Source: an uncultured Acetatifactor sp. (lineage in GTDB: Bacteria; Bacillota; Clostridia; Lachnospirales; Lachnospiraceae). From it: 64,000 nucleotides of DNA. A program made the translations under genes and the position numbers. Under the pieces are notes generated by a model that was not told where the DNA came from, did not search any database, and was given only the letters and a program-made list of their open reading frames with translations. Location of the stretch: positions 1 through 64,000 of the forward strand of contig CAJUAB010000010.1 in assembly GCA_910583845.1 (NCBI GenBank), in the 5' to 3' direction. Below are positions 8,178-15,897 of this stretch, piece after piece. The first letter of the stretch is position 1, and each line of letters starts with the position of its first letter.

Positions 8178-8655
8178 CTTCTTTCACCTCTTCCACGGCA
8201 GAAAAAGCATTGTCAAAGTCCGCCAGTTCTTCCAGCGCTTCGTCCGTGGCCTGCTTTAATGCCATAAATATTTCTGTCTGGTCCGTCTCCGTTGCAAGCA
8301 TCGGGGCCAGCTTCACCGGGATTGCCCGCACCCGCTGGCGGAAGCGCAAAAGCATATCCGTCATAACCTCTTCCACCTCACTGGCCGCCAGCGCCTCCCG
8401 CCGTTCCAGCTGCAATTCCAGTTCCTGCCGCTCCCTCTTCGTCCGCACCAGCTTTGCCCGCTCCTGGTTATAGTCCACAGCGCCTTCCGGGGTCCCGTCC
8501 TTCCGCAGGAAGTCAATGTATCGGTGTACGCACTCCTTCAACCTGTACAGTTTCGGCCTGGCCTCTTCCAGCACCTTCTGGTCACGCAACTGCCGCACCC
8601 GCCGTTCCGATATGTCAAGCCATTCTGCCACCACGGCGGCTGTATACAGCTTCAT
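8161..8655 (-). CDS. Terminase small subunit, Nu1-like
   Basis: From the ATG at 8655, about 11 nt after AAGGGGG, the protein is 164 aa (Nu1 is 181 aa). Residues 1-50 are a winged-helix DNA-binding domain like Nu1 (KLYTAAVVAEWLDISERRVRQLRDQKVL), followed by a long charged helix (RTKRERQELELQLERREAL). Nu1 proteins bind cos and start packaging with gpA, the next gene. The C-terminus overlaps the gpA start. A GTG four codons upstream is an alternative start but has no usable spacing. Confidence 0.88.
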   Translation of the reverse strand: MKLYTAAVVAEWLDISERRVRQLRDQKVLEEARPKLYRLKECVHRYIDFLRKDGTPEGAVDYNQERAKLVRTKRERQELELQLERREALAASEVEEVMTDMLLRFRQRVRAIPVKLAPMLATETDQTEIFMALKQATDEALEELADFDNAFSAVEEVKEDGEIQ

Positions 8656-8799
8656 TTTTTCGTACACCCCCTTCTTTTTGCGCCGCCCGGAACCCGGAAG
8701 CGGTTTTTTTCTTTTTGCAGATAGGCCGGGCCTGGGCGTCGCCGTACCCGCAGGCCGTCCGGGCGCTGAAAGAACCTACTTTTCCCGGCGGCAGGCGGG

Positions 8800-9588
8800 C
8801 TATTCCTCCCCGTCCTCTCCGTCCTCCGGGTCTATGTTGAACTCGCCCGTTGCCTTCTGTTTTGCAAGGTCATATTTCAGCTTTTCCAGTTCAATGCGCC
8901 TGGCCTCCATCTCTTGTGCCCTCATGCTGTCTAACAGCTTGATAATGCGCCCATTCAGCCTGTTTAATTCAGCCTCTACCTTCATGGCACGGTCAAAAGG
9001 GCTGGACTTTATGACAGTTTTCATGGCTGTTTTCATGGACTCTTTCCCGCCCTCTGGGTCTGTAGCCTGCCCTATGTCCACCCCCATTTCATCTGCCTGG
9101 GCTTTATCCTCTGGGGACATGGGTACAATCATATGGACTATTTTGTCCGTATAATATTCCTCCTGCTTCTCCGGGTCCGTATACTGGTTTAGCAGCCCCG
9201 TCAGATACACCTTGCGGACCAGCAGCCCCTGCAATTCCTCATTCATGCGTAACATGGTTTGGCCAGGCTCCATGCTTTTAATTGCCTCCAACTGGTCCTC
9301 TGGTATGTCCTTTATGTCTATCTGGGCAAATGCCCCGTGTGTTACGGCATTTTTATTTCCGTTTTTTGCAGGGGTCTTTCCGGCGGCATTTTGGTTCCCA
9401 GGCTGGCCCCCTCTTTTTTTCGGCTTGTTTTTTAGTTCCTCATTCCACTTGTCTTCTGATTTCCATTTTCTTATCCGATTTTCCGGGACGCCTGCTGCCG
9501 CCGCCAGGTCTTTGGTGCTGATCTGCCCGCCGCTTTCCAGGTACTTTTTCCGGGCTTCGTCCCTCTTTGGGTTCCGTGGTCTTCCCAT
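8800..9588 (-). CDS. Second terminase small subunit, PBSX/YqaS type
   Basis: A 262-aa protein with an N-terminal helix-turn-helix (ISTKDLAAAAGVPENRIRKWKSEDKW, residues about 22-50), a basic RGGQPGNQNAAGKTPAKNGNKNAVTHGAF segment and a long helical C-terminus rich in charge. This is the layout of PBSX-type TerS proteins, usually found next to a different terminase class. Here it is the first late gene, after late promoter P2, while a Nu1-like TerS lies between it and gpA. It could be the cos/pac recogniser or a remnant with a regulatory role. Confidence 0.82.
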   Translation of the reverse strand: MGRPRNPKRDEARKKYLESGGQISTKDLAAAAGVPENRIRKWKSEDKWNEELKNKPKKRGGQPGNQNAAGKTPAKNGNKNAVTHGAFAQIDIKDIPEDQLEAIKSMEPGQTMLRMNEELQGLLVRKVYLTGLLNQYTDPEKQEEYYTDKIVHMIVPMSPEDKAQADEMGVDIGQATDPEGGKESMKTAMKTVIKSSPFDRAMKVEAELNRLNGRIIKLLDSMRAQEMEARRIELEKLKYDLAKQKATGEFNIDPEDGEDGEE

Positions 9589-9651
9589 GGCTCTTTCACC
9601 GCCTTTCGTTCGTTTTCAATCTTTCAGCCTCTCTTTGTGTGCGGAAATAGT

Positions 9652-9697
9652 AAAAAATGACAGGCTTCGGAAACATTGTTCACAAAGCCTGTCATTT
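9652..9697 (-). terminator. Strong leader terminator before TerS
   Basis: A perfect 13-bp inverted repeat (arms 9655-9667 and 9685-9697, core AATGACAGGCTT) with a 17-nt loop is followed on the minus strand by a six-T run (9657-9652, partly inside the arm). It lies downstream of promoter P2 and upstream of the first late gene, so it would stop leftward transcription unless overridden. Confidence 0.8.
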
Positions 9698-9741
9698 CTG
9701 GGGGGCTGACTTCAAAGGCTTCCACCTTTGCTTCATTTGCC

Positions 9742-9779
9742 ATTATATCAGAAAAAACGGGCAATGGCGGGCAATCTTT
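9742..9779 (-). promoter_or_regulatory. Late promoter P2 with tandem ATTGCCCG element
   Basis: The 22-bp element (9758-9779) is identical to that at 6100-6121. Ten bases downstream is an extended -10, TGATATAAT (-10 TATAAT at 9742-9747). Transcription would start near 9735 and meet the hairpin at 9697-9652 before the TerS gene. The element overlaps the stop codon of the sigma-like regulator gene. No standard -35 is seen. Confidence 0.65.
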
Positions 9780-10257
9780 ATGCCTTTAACTTGAAATTCG
9801 CAATAACCGGGTTTTCATCAAACTTGCCTGCAAGATTTTCCACGGCGGTATTGCGGATATTTTTACATTGCCGTTCAGAATAATGGTTCCGTGCCGAAAC
9901 CTGTTCCCATTTAAGGCCGTGCAGGTAATAGTCTGTAATTATGCTCTTAAATTTCAGTTCCAGGCAGGAAACTTCCCTCAAAATCTCCGTTTTCAGTCTG
10001 TAAAGGGTATTGATTTTTGAATTGTAAAATTCTATATCCTCCCGCAGGCTTTCCGGCAGGTTCAGCGCCGTGTTTTCTGTCGGACTGGATACGTTATACT
10101 TTGCTTTGGGCTGTCCGTCCATGCTCTGGCCGCCCGTTGGCGTATAATAGTTTTCCAGATCAGCCACCGTGGCTTTATACAGGCGGATTTCCCCGTCAAT
10201 ATTGCGGTAAAAGGTTAATAATTCAATTACCTGGCTTTTTTTCATTGCTGCTGCCAT
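9778..10257 (-). CDS. Sigma-region-4-like late gene regulator (ArpU/RinA-like)
   Basis: From the ATG at 10257, 7 nt after GGAGGA, the protein is 159 aa. The first half is a helical segment (MKKSQVIELLTFYRNIDGEIRLYK). The C-terminal part has a helix-turn-helix like sigma region 4: FKSIITDYYLHGLKWEQVSARNHYSERQCKNIRNTAVENL. Proteins of this kind lie just before the terminase genes in many Firmicutes phages and activate late transcription (RinA, ArpU families). Here the gene ends inside late promoter P2, which makes it the prime candidate for acting on P1 and P2. The family name is by resemblance. Confidence 0.75.
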   Translation of the reverse strand: MAAAMKKSQVIELLTFYRNIDGEIRLYKATVADLENYYTPTGGQSMDGQPKAKYNVSSPTENTALNLPESLREDIEFYNSKINTLYRLKTEILREVSCLELKFKSIITDYYLHGLKWEQVSARNHYSERQCKNIRNTAVENLAGKFDENPVIANFKLKA

Positions 10258-10351
10258 TGCCATTCCTCCGTTTTTGGGTTTACGGCGGATTTCCCTTGAA
10301 GCCATTTTCACCGTGACTGCCGCCCCCAGCAGCCACGGTTTTTGTTAATCT

Positions 10352-10504
10352 CTAATCCTCTTCACATTCCACCACACCGAAATGGAACCCGCATTCACCG
10401 CAGACGGCAGTGCCGTCCCCACGGTATTCCTTGATTTCCGCCCCGCATTTAGGGCAGTAGTCTATATCGTCCGTGTCCGTTATCCCGCTTATAAATCCGT
10501 ACAT
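10352..10504 (-). CDS. Small zinc-ribbon protein
   Basis: A 50-aa protein starting at the ATG at 10504, about 7 nt after AAAGGAGGC (an ATG at 10510 is too close to that site). It has CPKCG and CGECG motifs 19 residues apart, a rubredoxin-like zinc ribbon, and an acidic end. The stop of the gene before it overlaps this start region, so the two are probably translated together. Function unknown. Confidence 0.7.
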   Translation of the reverse strand: MYGFISGITDTDDIDYCPKCGAEIKEYRGDGTAVCGECGFHFGVVECEED

Positions 10505-10506
10505 GT

Positions 10507-10728
10507 TCATGCCTCCTTTCTCTCGTACAATCCGCAGTACCCGTTCATGACCCGGTAAAATGCCGCTGGCTCTTCGCTGTCCTTTACAGGCTTTCCCATT
10601 CTCCGGCATTGCGTTTTACTGTACAGATTTTTCCGCTTTTCATAGCTTTCTTTGGAATACATGGGCTTCCCTGTACTCCTGCAATATTCCGCCGTATACG
10701 TCCCGTAACGGCTGTTCTTTTCGGTCAT
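10507..10728 (-). CDS. Small basic phage protein, unknown
   Basis: A 73-aa, tyrosine- and lysine-rich protein that starts four bases inside the end of the glycosylase gene (ATGA overlap) and ends in the start region of the zinc-ribbon gene. This tight packing supports it as real. No known domain is visible. Confidence 0.6.
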   Translation of the reverse strand: MTEKNSRYGTYTAEYCRSTGKPMYSKESYEKRKNLYSKTQCRRMGKPVKDSEEPAAFYRVMNGYCGLYERKEA

Positions 10729-11549
10729 GTCTCTTTTTCCTCTGCTTCCCTGGCATAATAGAAAATGTACTGCTGGATAACTCCCGCAAAACCGCTGTAC
10801 ATTTCCACGGGGAATTTTCCGTTATACTCCGCTGTTATGATCTGCTTTATCCATGTATCAATGGGGAAACTGTCCAGCTGGTGAAGGGCAAAAAGCTGGA
10901 TACATGCCGCCACCTTCGCCCCCACTCCATATATGCTTTTCAGATAGTTCCCTGCCTCTTCCTGTCCCATTTCCGCCAGTTCTCCCAGGTTGACCGCCCC
11001 GTCCACCACGTTCCTGGCCAGGCTGGCTATGTATTTTGCCCTGTACCCCAGCTTTGCCGGGGCCATAGCCCCTTCGTCCAGCAGGTCTTCCGGGCGTGGA
11101 AATTCATGCCACTGGCGGCCCTCAAACAATTCGCCATGACTTGCCCCGCAGGACACGCAAAGGCTTTCTATGCTCTTCTTTATCCTGGGTATGCTGTTAT
11201 TCTGGGATATAATGAAACTTACCATTGTTTCCCACAGTTCCTGCCGCAGTATCCGTATTCCTCCGCCTGCCTGTGCCGCTCTGGACAGGAAATGATCGTC
11301 CGGGTCTATATGGTCTATGTAATAGCGGTAATTTGTTTCCAGGTCAAAATACCGCTTCCACAGGGTTTCATATTCCTGGCTGCTACAGCACAGCGTCACC
11401 GGCCCGTTGTCCCTTTCCTGTATCATGTGCAGGCGCTTCCCGTATGCGATCACCTCAAAAACTCCCGTTTCAATCTCATTCAAGCGGAAGCACTGCCCAG
11501 ACAGGGCAATCTGCTTCACGCTGAAATTTTCATACTGAACCTTTACCAC
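10725..11549 (-). CDS. OGG1-like 8-oxoguanine DNA glycosylase (HhH-GPD)
   Basis: A GTG at 11549, 7 nt after GGAGG, gives 274 aa. The helix-hairpin-helix motif YGVGAKVAACIQLFAL carries the lysine (about residue 212) that acts as nucleophile in bifunctional OGG1-type enzymes. The conserved aspartate follows in DSFPIDTW (about residue 231). The first 90 residues match the N-terminal OGG domain (GQCFRLNE, ITLCC-like strand). These enzymes remove oxidised or alkylated bases and nick the abasic site. It lies between ParB and small early genes, so it is phage cargo in the early operon. It might protect phage DNA or act on modified bases; neither is shown. Confidence 0.85.
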   Translation of the reverse strand: MVKVQYENFSVKQIALSGQCFRLNEIETGVFEVIAYGKRLHMIQERDNGPVTLCCSSQEYETLWKRYFDLETNYRYYIDHIDPDDHFLSRAAQAGGGIRILRQELWETMVSFIISQNNSIPRIKKSIESLCVSCGASHGELFEGRQWHEFPRPEDLLDEGAMAPAKLGYRAKYIASLARNVVDGAVNLGELAEMGQEEAGNYLKSIYGVGAKVAACIQLFALHQLDSFPIDTWIKQIITAEYNGKFPVEMYSGFAGVIQQYIFYYAREAEEKET

Positions 11550-11560
11550 TTTACCGCCTC

Positions 11561-12799
11561 CTATCCCAGTTTCCTGCCGCACATAGGGCAGCAGTGGAAG
11601 ACAATGTTTTCCACGTCTCCGGTTTCCTTGCTGATTATCTGCACCATATGGCTTTCGGGGTCATATGCCAGCAGTACATTTCCTTCCGCTGTACTGATTT
11701 CCCGGTGGTGATGGGGGTGACAGAATGCACAGCCATGTACCTTTTCCGGCTGCCGCTCCACATACACCACTTTTTCCTGCCCCTCCTGGGGGCTTTCCTG
11801 GGGCTTTTCCGCCTCGTTGGTATTTTCCTCCGTCTCTTCCTCTTCCGGCGCTTCCTGGGCTTCCTGGACGGCTTCCTGTGCCTCTTCCTGGCCTTCCCCT
11901 TCCGCCTCCTGTGCGGTTTCCTCTTCGGCCTCTTCCTCTTCCTGGGCCTCCTGGGGGCTTTCCTGGGCCTGCTGCCACGCCTGCTGCCCTTCCTGCTTCC
12001 CAAACTCCATCTGCCCCGGTATCTGCTGGGCGTCCTCTTCCTGCCTTTTCAGCGTTTTGGCGTCGCTGATCGTCAAGCCTTTGTTCTCCTGGTACAGTTC
12101 GCAGGCTCTTTCCTGGTATTCGGCAGACAGGCCGGACAGTTCATAGACCACCGAAATGCCTATGTTGTCCGCCTTGAACTCTTCCATTAGCCGGGGGCAC
12201 AGGTTATTCTTGATTGCCTTATACCTTCCCAGCTGTGCTTCCTTTATCCCCGTAAACTCTGCCAGTATGGCACGGGTCCGCCCTTCCAGGCTCACTTCCT
12301 TCCGCAGTTCCACCACCAGGGCTTCCGTCTGTAATACCTCTTCCATCTTTTCCCAGTCCGTCTTCTCCCGGAAGCCGTTAGCAAAAATCAGCGTCAGCCG
12401 GTCCAGAATGGCATTTATGTTCCCCTGCTTTTCCTCTTCCGTCTCCTGGCGGATAACGCACGGCACATAGCGGAACTTTTCCTGCCCTTCGTCAGCCAGG
12501 GCCATGCAGGCCAGGCGGCGGCGGTGCCCGGCCTTAATGCGGTATTTATCCCCGTCCCTCTTCACCAGTAGGGGCTGCAATATGCCCACCAGGGAAATGG
12601 ACTGTTTTAAATCGTCAATGTTTTCCGTGCTGTAGAAATTCTCTTTTGACGGAATAAGGTCATACACGTCCAGGGTCAGCTGTTCCATGTTCTCCGCCTG
12701 CTGCCTGCTGTCCTGTCTGTTCTCCTGGCCGTGTTTTGCCTCTGCCCTTGATCTCTCGTTTAATAACTGGTGTAAATCAAAACCTGTTTTTTTCGCCAT
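11561..12799 (-). CDS. ParB-like protein with E/Q linker and C-terminal zinc finger
   Basis: A 412-aa protein. Residues about 38-130 are a ParB/Srx domain (IPSKENFYSTENIDDLKQSI, GILQPLLVKRDG, YRIKAGHRRRLACMAL). A helix-turn-helix region follows to about residue 245 (ILAEFTGIKEAQLGRYKAI). Then comes a roughly 90-residue Glu/Gln/Ala-rich linker, and a C-terminal module with CAFCHPHHH and CCPMCG that probably binds zinc. ParB proteins bind centromere sites with ParA, the gene just upstream. The linker and VYVE segment are shared with the structural gene at 81-491, which is unusual for a partition protein. Confidence 0.85.
   Translation of the reverse strand: MAKKTGFDLHQLLNERSRAEAKHGQENRQDSRQQAENMEQLTLDVYDLIPSKENFYSTENIDDLKQSISLVGILQPLLVKRDGDKYRIKAGHRRRLACMALADEGQEKFRYVPCVIRQETEEEKQGNINAILDRLTLIFANGFREKTDWEKMEEVLQTEALVVELRKEVSLEGRTRAILAEFTGIKEAQLGRYKAIKNNLCPRLMEEFKADNIGISVVYELSGLSAEYQERACELYQENKGLTISDAKTLKRQEEDAQQIPGQMEFGKQEGQQAWQQAQESPQEAQEEEEAEEETAQEAEGEGQEEAQEAVQEAQEAPEEEETEENTNEAEKPQESPQEGQEKVVYVERQPEKVHGCAFCHPHHHREISTAEGNVLLAYDPESHMVQIISKETGDVENIVFHCCPMCGRKLG
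11758..11887 (-). repeat. E/Q-rich coding repeat, copy B
   Basis: Second copy of the segment at 314-443, here inside the parB-like gene and in the same frame. Both encode an ENTxEAxKPQESPQE-type stretch followed by VYV. More degenerate CTTCCTGGGC units continue to about 11,990. Confidence 0.85.
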
Positions 12800-12831
12800 C
12801 TTTCCTTCCCTCCCTTATGTGTCCAAATCGG

Positions 12832-13620
12832 TCACATTTCCAGCATTTTCAGATATTCCTTGACCAGTTCCAAATAATCCATGGAAGCTGCGGACCGGCG
12901 GGAATATAAGAAGATCGGCAGCCTGGCAAACGTGCTTTCACTTACCTTCCTTGACGCTCTGATCTTTGTATGAAAAATGGGGTATTTCCCATCTGCTTCC
13001 AGTTTCTCCGCTCCCTGGGCGTGTGCCTCGTTTTTGGCGTCAAATTTAGTGATAAAACAGCCTCTGAACGTCAAGCCGGGGTTTAAATCCTCCCTGGTGC
13101 TTTCGATCTGTTCCGCCAGTTCCGCCAGCCCTTCCGTGGTGTTGTCATCAACTTCCAGCGGGACGATCACGTCATTGCTACAGGCCAGGGCATTTATGGT
13201 GGAAATATTTATATCCGGCGCATTGTCGATTACGCAAAAATCATACTGGTCCGCCACTGCTGCCAGCGCCTTCCCTATTCTGGTCTGCTGTGCCCTGGAC
13301 TGGTCCAGCAGCACTTCCAGGTTTGCTTTCAGCAGTTTCATGTTGGAAGTGATAATGTCCAGGTTCTCAAAATCCGTGTGCTGTACCAGTTCCGCCATTT
13401 CCGGGCGGCGGGCGGTCATGATCTCCGCAATGCCTCTGCCGTCCTCACTTCTCCGGCGCAATCCACGGGAAGCGTCCCCCTGTTTATCATTGTCCACCAG
13501 CAGGACCCGGAAGTGGAAGACTTCTGCCAGAATGTAGGCAATGGCCACGCTGGAAACCGTTTTTGCCACCCCGCCTTTCAAGTTGATTACAGATAAAACC
13601 CTCATTTTCTTTCCGTTCAT
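12832..13620 (-). CDS. ParA-family partition ATPase
   Basis: A 262-aa protein with a deviant Walker A motif INLKGGVAKTVSS (around residue 14), a VDNDKQGDASRGL motif after strand 2, and Walker B FCVIDNAPDINIST. These are typical of ParA/Soj ATPases that move DNA with ParB. It lies upstream of the ParB-like gene with 32 nt between them. The ATG follows AGGTGGTAACAC. Partition genes suggest segregation of a circular plasmid-like form, at least for part of the life cycle. Confidence 0.92.
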   Translation of the reverse strand: MNGKKMRVLSVINLKGGVAKTVSSVAIAYILAEVFHFRVLLVDNDKQGDASRGLRRRSEDGRGIAEIMTARRPEMAELVQHTDFENLDIITSNMKLLKANLEVLLDQSRAQQTRIGKALAAVADQYDFCVIDNAPDINISTINALACSNDVIVPLEVDDNTTEGLAELAEQIESTREDLNPGLTFRGCFITKFDAKNEAHAQGAEKLEADGKYPIFHTKIRASRKVSESTFARLPIFLYSRRSAASMDYLELVKEYLKMLEM

Positions 13621-13669
13621 GTGTTACCACCTTTCTGCCCGTTTTGCCGATAGCCCAGCTTTGTTTTAT

Positions 13670-14281
13670 TTATTTCTCTTCACAGAGAATGTGCATACAT
13701 AACAGCCCTTTAATTGCCGTTGGTATGTCATACGGGACGGTGCCCGTTTCATTGCATTTGTCCAGCATTGCGGTGATACCAGCCAGCTGCCAGTCCTCTA
13801 TATCGTTTTCCGGGTTTCTGATAAAATTGATAGCGTCCCTGGTTTCCTTCATGCAGGTTTTCATGACCCTGGCATTGTTTACGCTGGTATCAATGTACAT
13901 AACCTGCTTTCCGGGATTTTCCTTGCACTCTTTTTCAAACTCCGCCCTGGCCTTCTCGCCTCTTTCCTCTTCGTTGAACATTTCATCAGCAAACCAGTAC
14001 AGCCATTTGCAAAGCCTGGTATACACCTTTTTCCGCTCTTCGGCGTTCTTCGGTTCCTCTTTGGGTGCCTCTGCAACATATTTGCGGCTTTCGCTGTGCT
14101 TCGTACTCCAAAATTCCGTTTCGCCGTTTTCCGTGATCTCCCAGAATGTGTTGCCGTCCTTACAGCAGAATGTTTTATGGTTCCTGCCGTATTCGTCCAT
14201 GTCGGTATACTCTTTGTATTCCCTGCCCTTGATGATCTCTAACTTTGCCGCCTCATACTCTGCAAAAGATACTCTTTCCAT
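13670..14281 (-). CDS. Unknown early protein, first gene of par operon
   Basis: A 203-aa soluble protein with no domain I recognise. It starts MERVSFAEYEAAKLEIIKG, has a middle section rich in lysine and glutamate (EAPKEEPKNAEERKK) and a helical C-terminal half. It lies behind a strong promoter overlapped by TACTTCCGTAA operators and is followed by parA and parB, so it may belong to the partition or replication module. Confidence 0.75.
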   Translation of the reverse strand: MERVSFAEYEAAKLEIIKGREYKEYTDMDEYGRNHKTFCCKDGNTFWEITENGETEFWSTKHSESRKYVAEAPKEEPKNAEERKKVYTRLCKWLYWFADEMFNEEERGEKARAEFEKECKENPGKQVMYIDTSVNNARVMKTCMKETRDAINFIRNPENDIEDWQLAGITAMLDKCNETGTVPYDIPTAIKGLLCMHILCEEK

Positions 14282-14319
14282 TCCTGTTCCCTCCGTGTGG
14301 TCTGTTTTGTTATGCTCTT

Positions 14320-14405
14320 ATTATATACTTCCGTAAGTATATATTCAATAGGCGTATTGTACAAAGTTACGGAAGTATATTTGTGCAAGTCTTATACTTC
14401 CGTAA
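14320..14405 (-). promoter_or_regulatory. Promoter with TACTTCCGTAA operators (par operon)
   Basis: On the minus strand -35 TTGAAT (14343-14348) and -10 TATAAT (14320-14325) are 17 bp apart. The motif TACTTCCGTAA or its complement occurs at 14326-14336 (within the spacer), 14367-14377 and 14395-14405; a fourth copy is at 21154-21164. The first is part of a near-palindrome, TATACTTCCGTAAGTATA. These could be operators of an early regulator or ParB centromere sites. Confidence 0.75.
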
Positions 14406-14613
14406 CACGGAATGCCGTTTCCCCCACACGCTCCACCCGGCCTGTGATCTGTTCCTGGTGCCCGCTGTTGTCCAGTTCGTACAGGAAAACCACCTGGCCT
14501 GTCTTAAGGCTATGTACTGTCAGAATGTCCGTAATGGTCTTGCTTGTGCCCTCTTTTAAGATACTGTCCCCCAGTTCAAAAGGACAGACCGCCATAAATG
14601 CCGCTTTCTGCAT
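14392..14613 (-). CDS. Small phage protein, unknown
   Basis: A 73-aa protein with beta-rich segments (GQVVFLYELDN, ITGRVERVGETAFRVTEV) that may form a small barrel. Its start overlaps the stop of the upstream gene and its last codons overlap an operator copy. Function unknown. Confidence 0.65.
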   Translation of the reverse strand: MQKAAFMAVCPFELGDSILKEGTSKTITDILTVHSLKTGQVVFLYELDNSGHQEQITGRVERVGETAFRVTEV

Positions 14614-14816
14614 TATTCCGCCCCCTGTTCTGCCTGCCGCTCCCTGGCCCGTCTCTCACGCTCTGCCGCCTCTGCCACTTTGGGCTGTATCCTGTTTATC
14701 AGTTCCAGCTGCCGGGTCAGCCAGCTGCTTCCCTGCCTGGGTGCCGCCTGCTGCCTGGAAGCCTGCTGCGGCGCTCCGTGCTTCCGTTTATAGTGCTTCT
14801 TTTTCTTCTTTGCCAT
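14613..14816 (-). CDS. Small highly basic protein
   Basis: A 67-aa protein with MAKKKKKHYKRKHG at the N-terminus and an Arg/Glu-rich helical C-terminus. The charge suggests nucleic-acid binding, but no motif supports more. It is tightly packed between neighbours on the same strand. Confidence 0.55.
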   Translation of the reverse strand: MAKKKKKHYKRKHGAPQQASRQQAAPRQGSSWLTRQLELINRIQPKVAEAAERERRARERQAEQGAE

Positions 14817-14821
14817 CTGCC

Positions 14822-15352
14822 CTATTTCCTCCTTTTGGGGCGGTATTTCCTCTTTGTGGCACGTTCCCGCCGCCTCTTCTGAAATTCCGCCTCCCTGGCC
14901 TGCCTTACGGCTTTTTCCGTCCTCTCATGGTCTATGTTGTCTTCCTCTTCCTGCAAGACTTCCAAAACCTCCACCTGGTCATGGCTAAACGTGTATACGC
15001 CGCCCGGCTCATACCTTCCGGCTTCCCAGTCCCCGCAGAAACCTTCAAAGTCATCACGGTATGCAGGGAACGGGCTGTACTGTTCCGCATGGTACATGGC
15101 CAGTTTCACCCTTTCGTCAATGCTTTTCTCCCAGCTGTAAAGGTGCCAGCAGCTGTGATGATCGTATGACCAGGAAGAAAGAAGCAGTTCCAGGCCGTTG
15201 AAATACTGATCAGCCTTCTGCATATTCTTAAAATCTCTTCCAGTAAATCCCTGCCCCTTCCATTCTTCCCTGTATTCCTTCCAGTCCCTGTACGGTATAT
15301 TGATTTTCGCCCGCACTATTTTGGGCTTATACTGTCTTTCCTGCTCCTTCAT
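14822..15352 (-). CDS. Unknown early phage protein
   Basis: A 176-aa protein rich in tryptophan and aromatics in its middle (LLLSSWSYDHHSCWHLYSWEKS) with a strongly basic C-terminus (RRRERATKRKYRPKRRK). Its end is followed after 5 nt by the 67-aa basic protein, and its start overlaps the end of the gene above by 4 nt. No family recognised. Confidence 0.7.
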   Translation of the reverse strand: MKEQERQYKPKIVRAKINIPYRDWKEYREEWKGQGFTGRDFKNMQKADQYFNGLELLLSSWSYDHHSCWHLYSWEKSIDERVKLAMYHAEQYSPFPAYRDDFEGFCGDWEAGRYEPGGVYTFSHDQVEVLEVLQEEEDNIDHERTEKAVRQAREAEFQKRRRERATKRKYRPKRRK

Positions 15353-15585
15353 TGCCCTTTTTTCCTTTCCAGCCGGTCCGCAATCCGCAGAATGGCCTCC
15401 ATTGATCTTTTTATATTGCCGTCCGTGTTCGCCGTGATCTTCAACACTTCCGCTATGTCCCGCAGTTCCTGTGCCTCTTCCCCTTCCGCCTGCTGCCCTG
15501 GGCAGACAATGCAGGCTATGCTGTCACGGCAGGAGAACGGGCAGGCCATACAGTCTTTTTGTGTTTTTCCCGCCATAGTCTCCAC
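15349..15585 (-). CDS. Small cysteine-containing protein
   Basis: A 78-aa protein with CMACPFSCRDSIACIVCPG near the N-terminus (five cysteines, possible metal site) and a helical C-terminus. Its stop overlaps the next start (ATGA). Function unknown. Confidence 0.6.
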   Translation of the reverse strand: METMAGKTQKDCMACPFSCRDSIACIVCPGQQAEGEEAQELRDIAEVLKITANTDGNIKRSMEAILRIADRLERKKGQ

Positions 15586-15897
15586 CTACTCCCAGCCTTC
15601 CAGTTTTTCCACTCTCCTGGTCAAGTTCCGCTCCCTCTCCATTAAATCCAGAACCTGCTGCGGGGTCAGCCCCGTGGCCTCATACGCATTCAGTTTCCTT
15701 GCGGCCTGGTTTACAGACACGCCTTTCCGCAGGACCGGCTTTCCTTCGTTCTGGCTCCGCTCCGTCAAGAGGCGGGGCTTTTTGTTCCCAGAGGTTTTCT
15801 TCTCCCTCTGCCGCCCGGCATTCACCTGGGGCATGGCCTTTTTTATGTATCCATATTCCGGGACAATCTTTTTCATAGCGCCGTCAATCACACTCAT
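15586..15897 (-). CDS. Small phage protein with helical C-terminus
   Basis: The ATG at 15897, after AAAGGGGGAAG, gives 103 aa; a longer frame upstream overlaps the neighbouring gene and lacks a ribosome site. The C-terminal half reads NAYEATGLTPQQVLDLMERE, a motif common in small Firmicutes phage proteins of unknown role, followed by a short coiled coil. Confidence 0.65.
   Translation of the reverse strand: MSVIDGAMKKIVPEYGYIKKAMPQVNAGRQREKKTSGNKKPRLLTERSQNEGKPVLRKGVSVNQAARKLNAYEATGLTPQQVLDLMERERNLTRRVEKLEGWE

Noticed and set aside
8656..8799. A gene between the two TerS genes
   Set aside because: No frame with ribosome site; GC-rich with dyads, more like a regulatory or packaging site.
6100..9779. 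The repeated 22-bp element as a cos or attachment site
   Set aside because: Both copies sit at the same distance from an extended -10 and before late genes, which fits a promoter element better.
11750..11990. CTTCCTGGGC repeats as a CRISPR array or microsatellite
   Set aside because: They have no spacers, stay in one reading frame and encode a Glu/Gln-rich linker.
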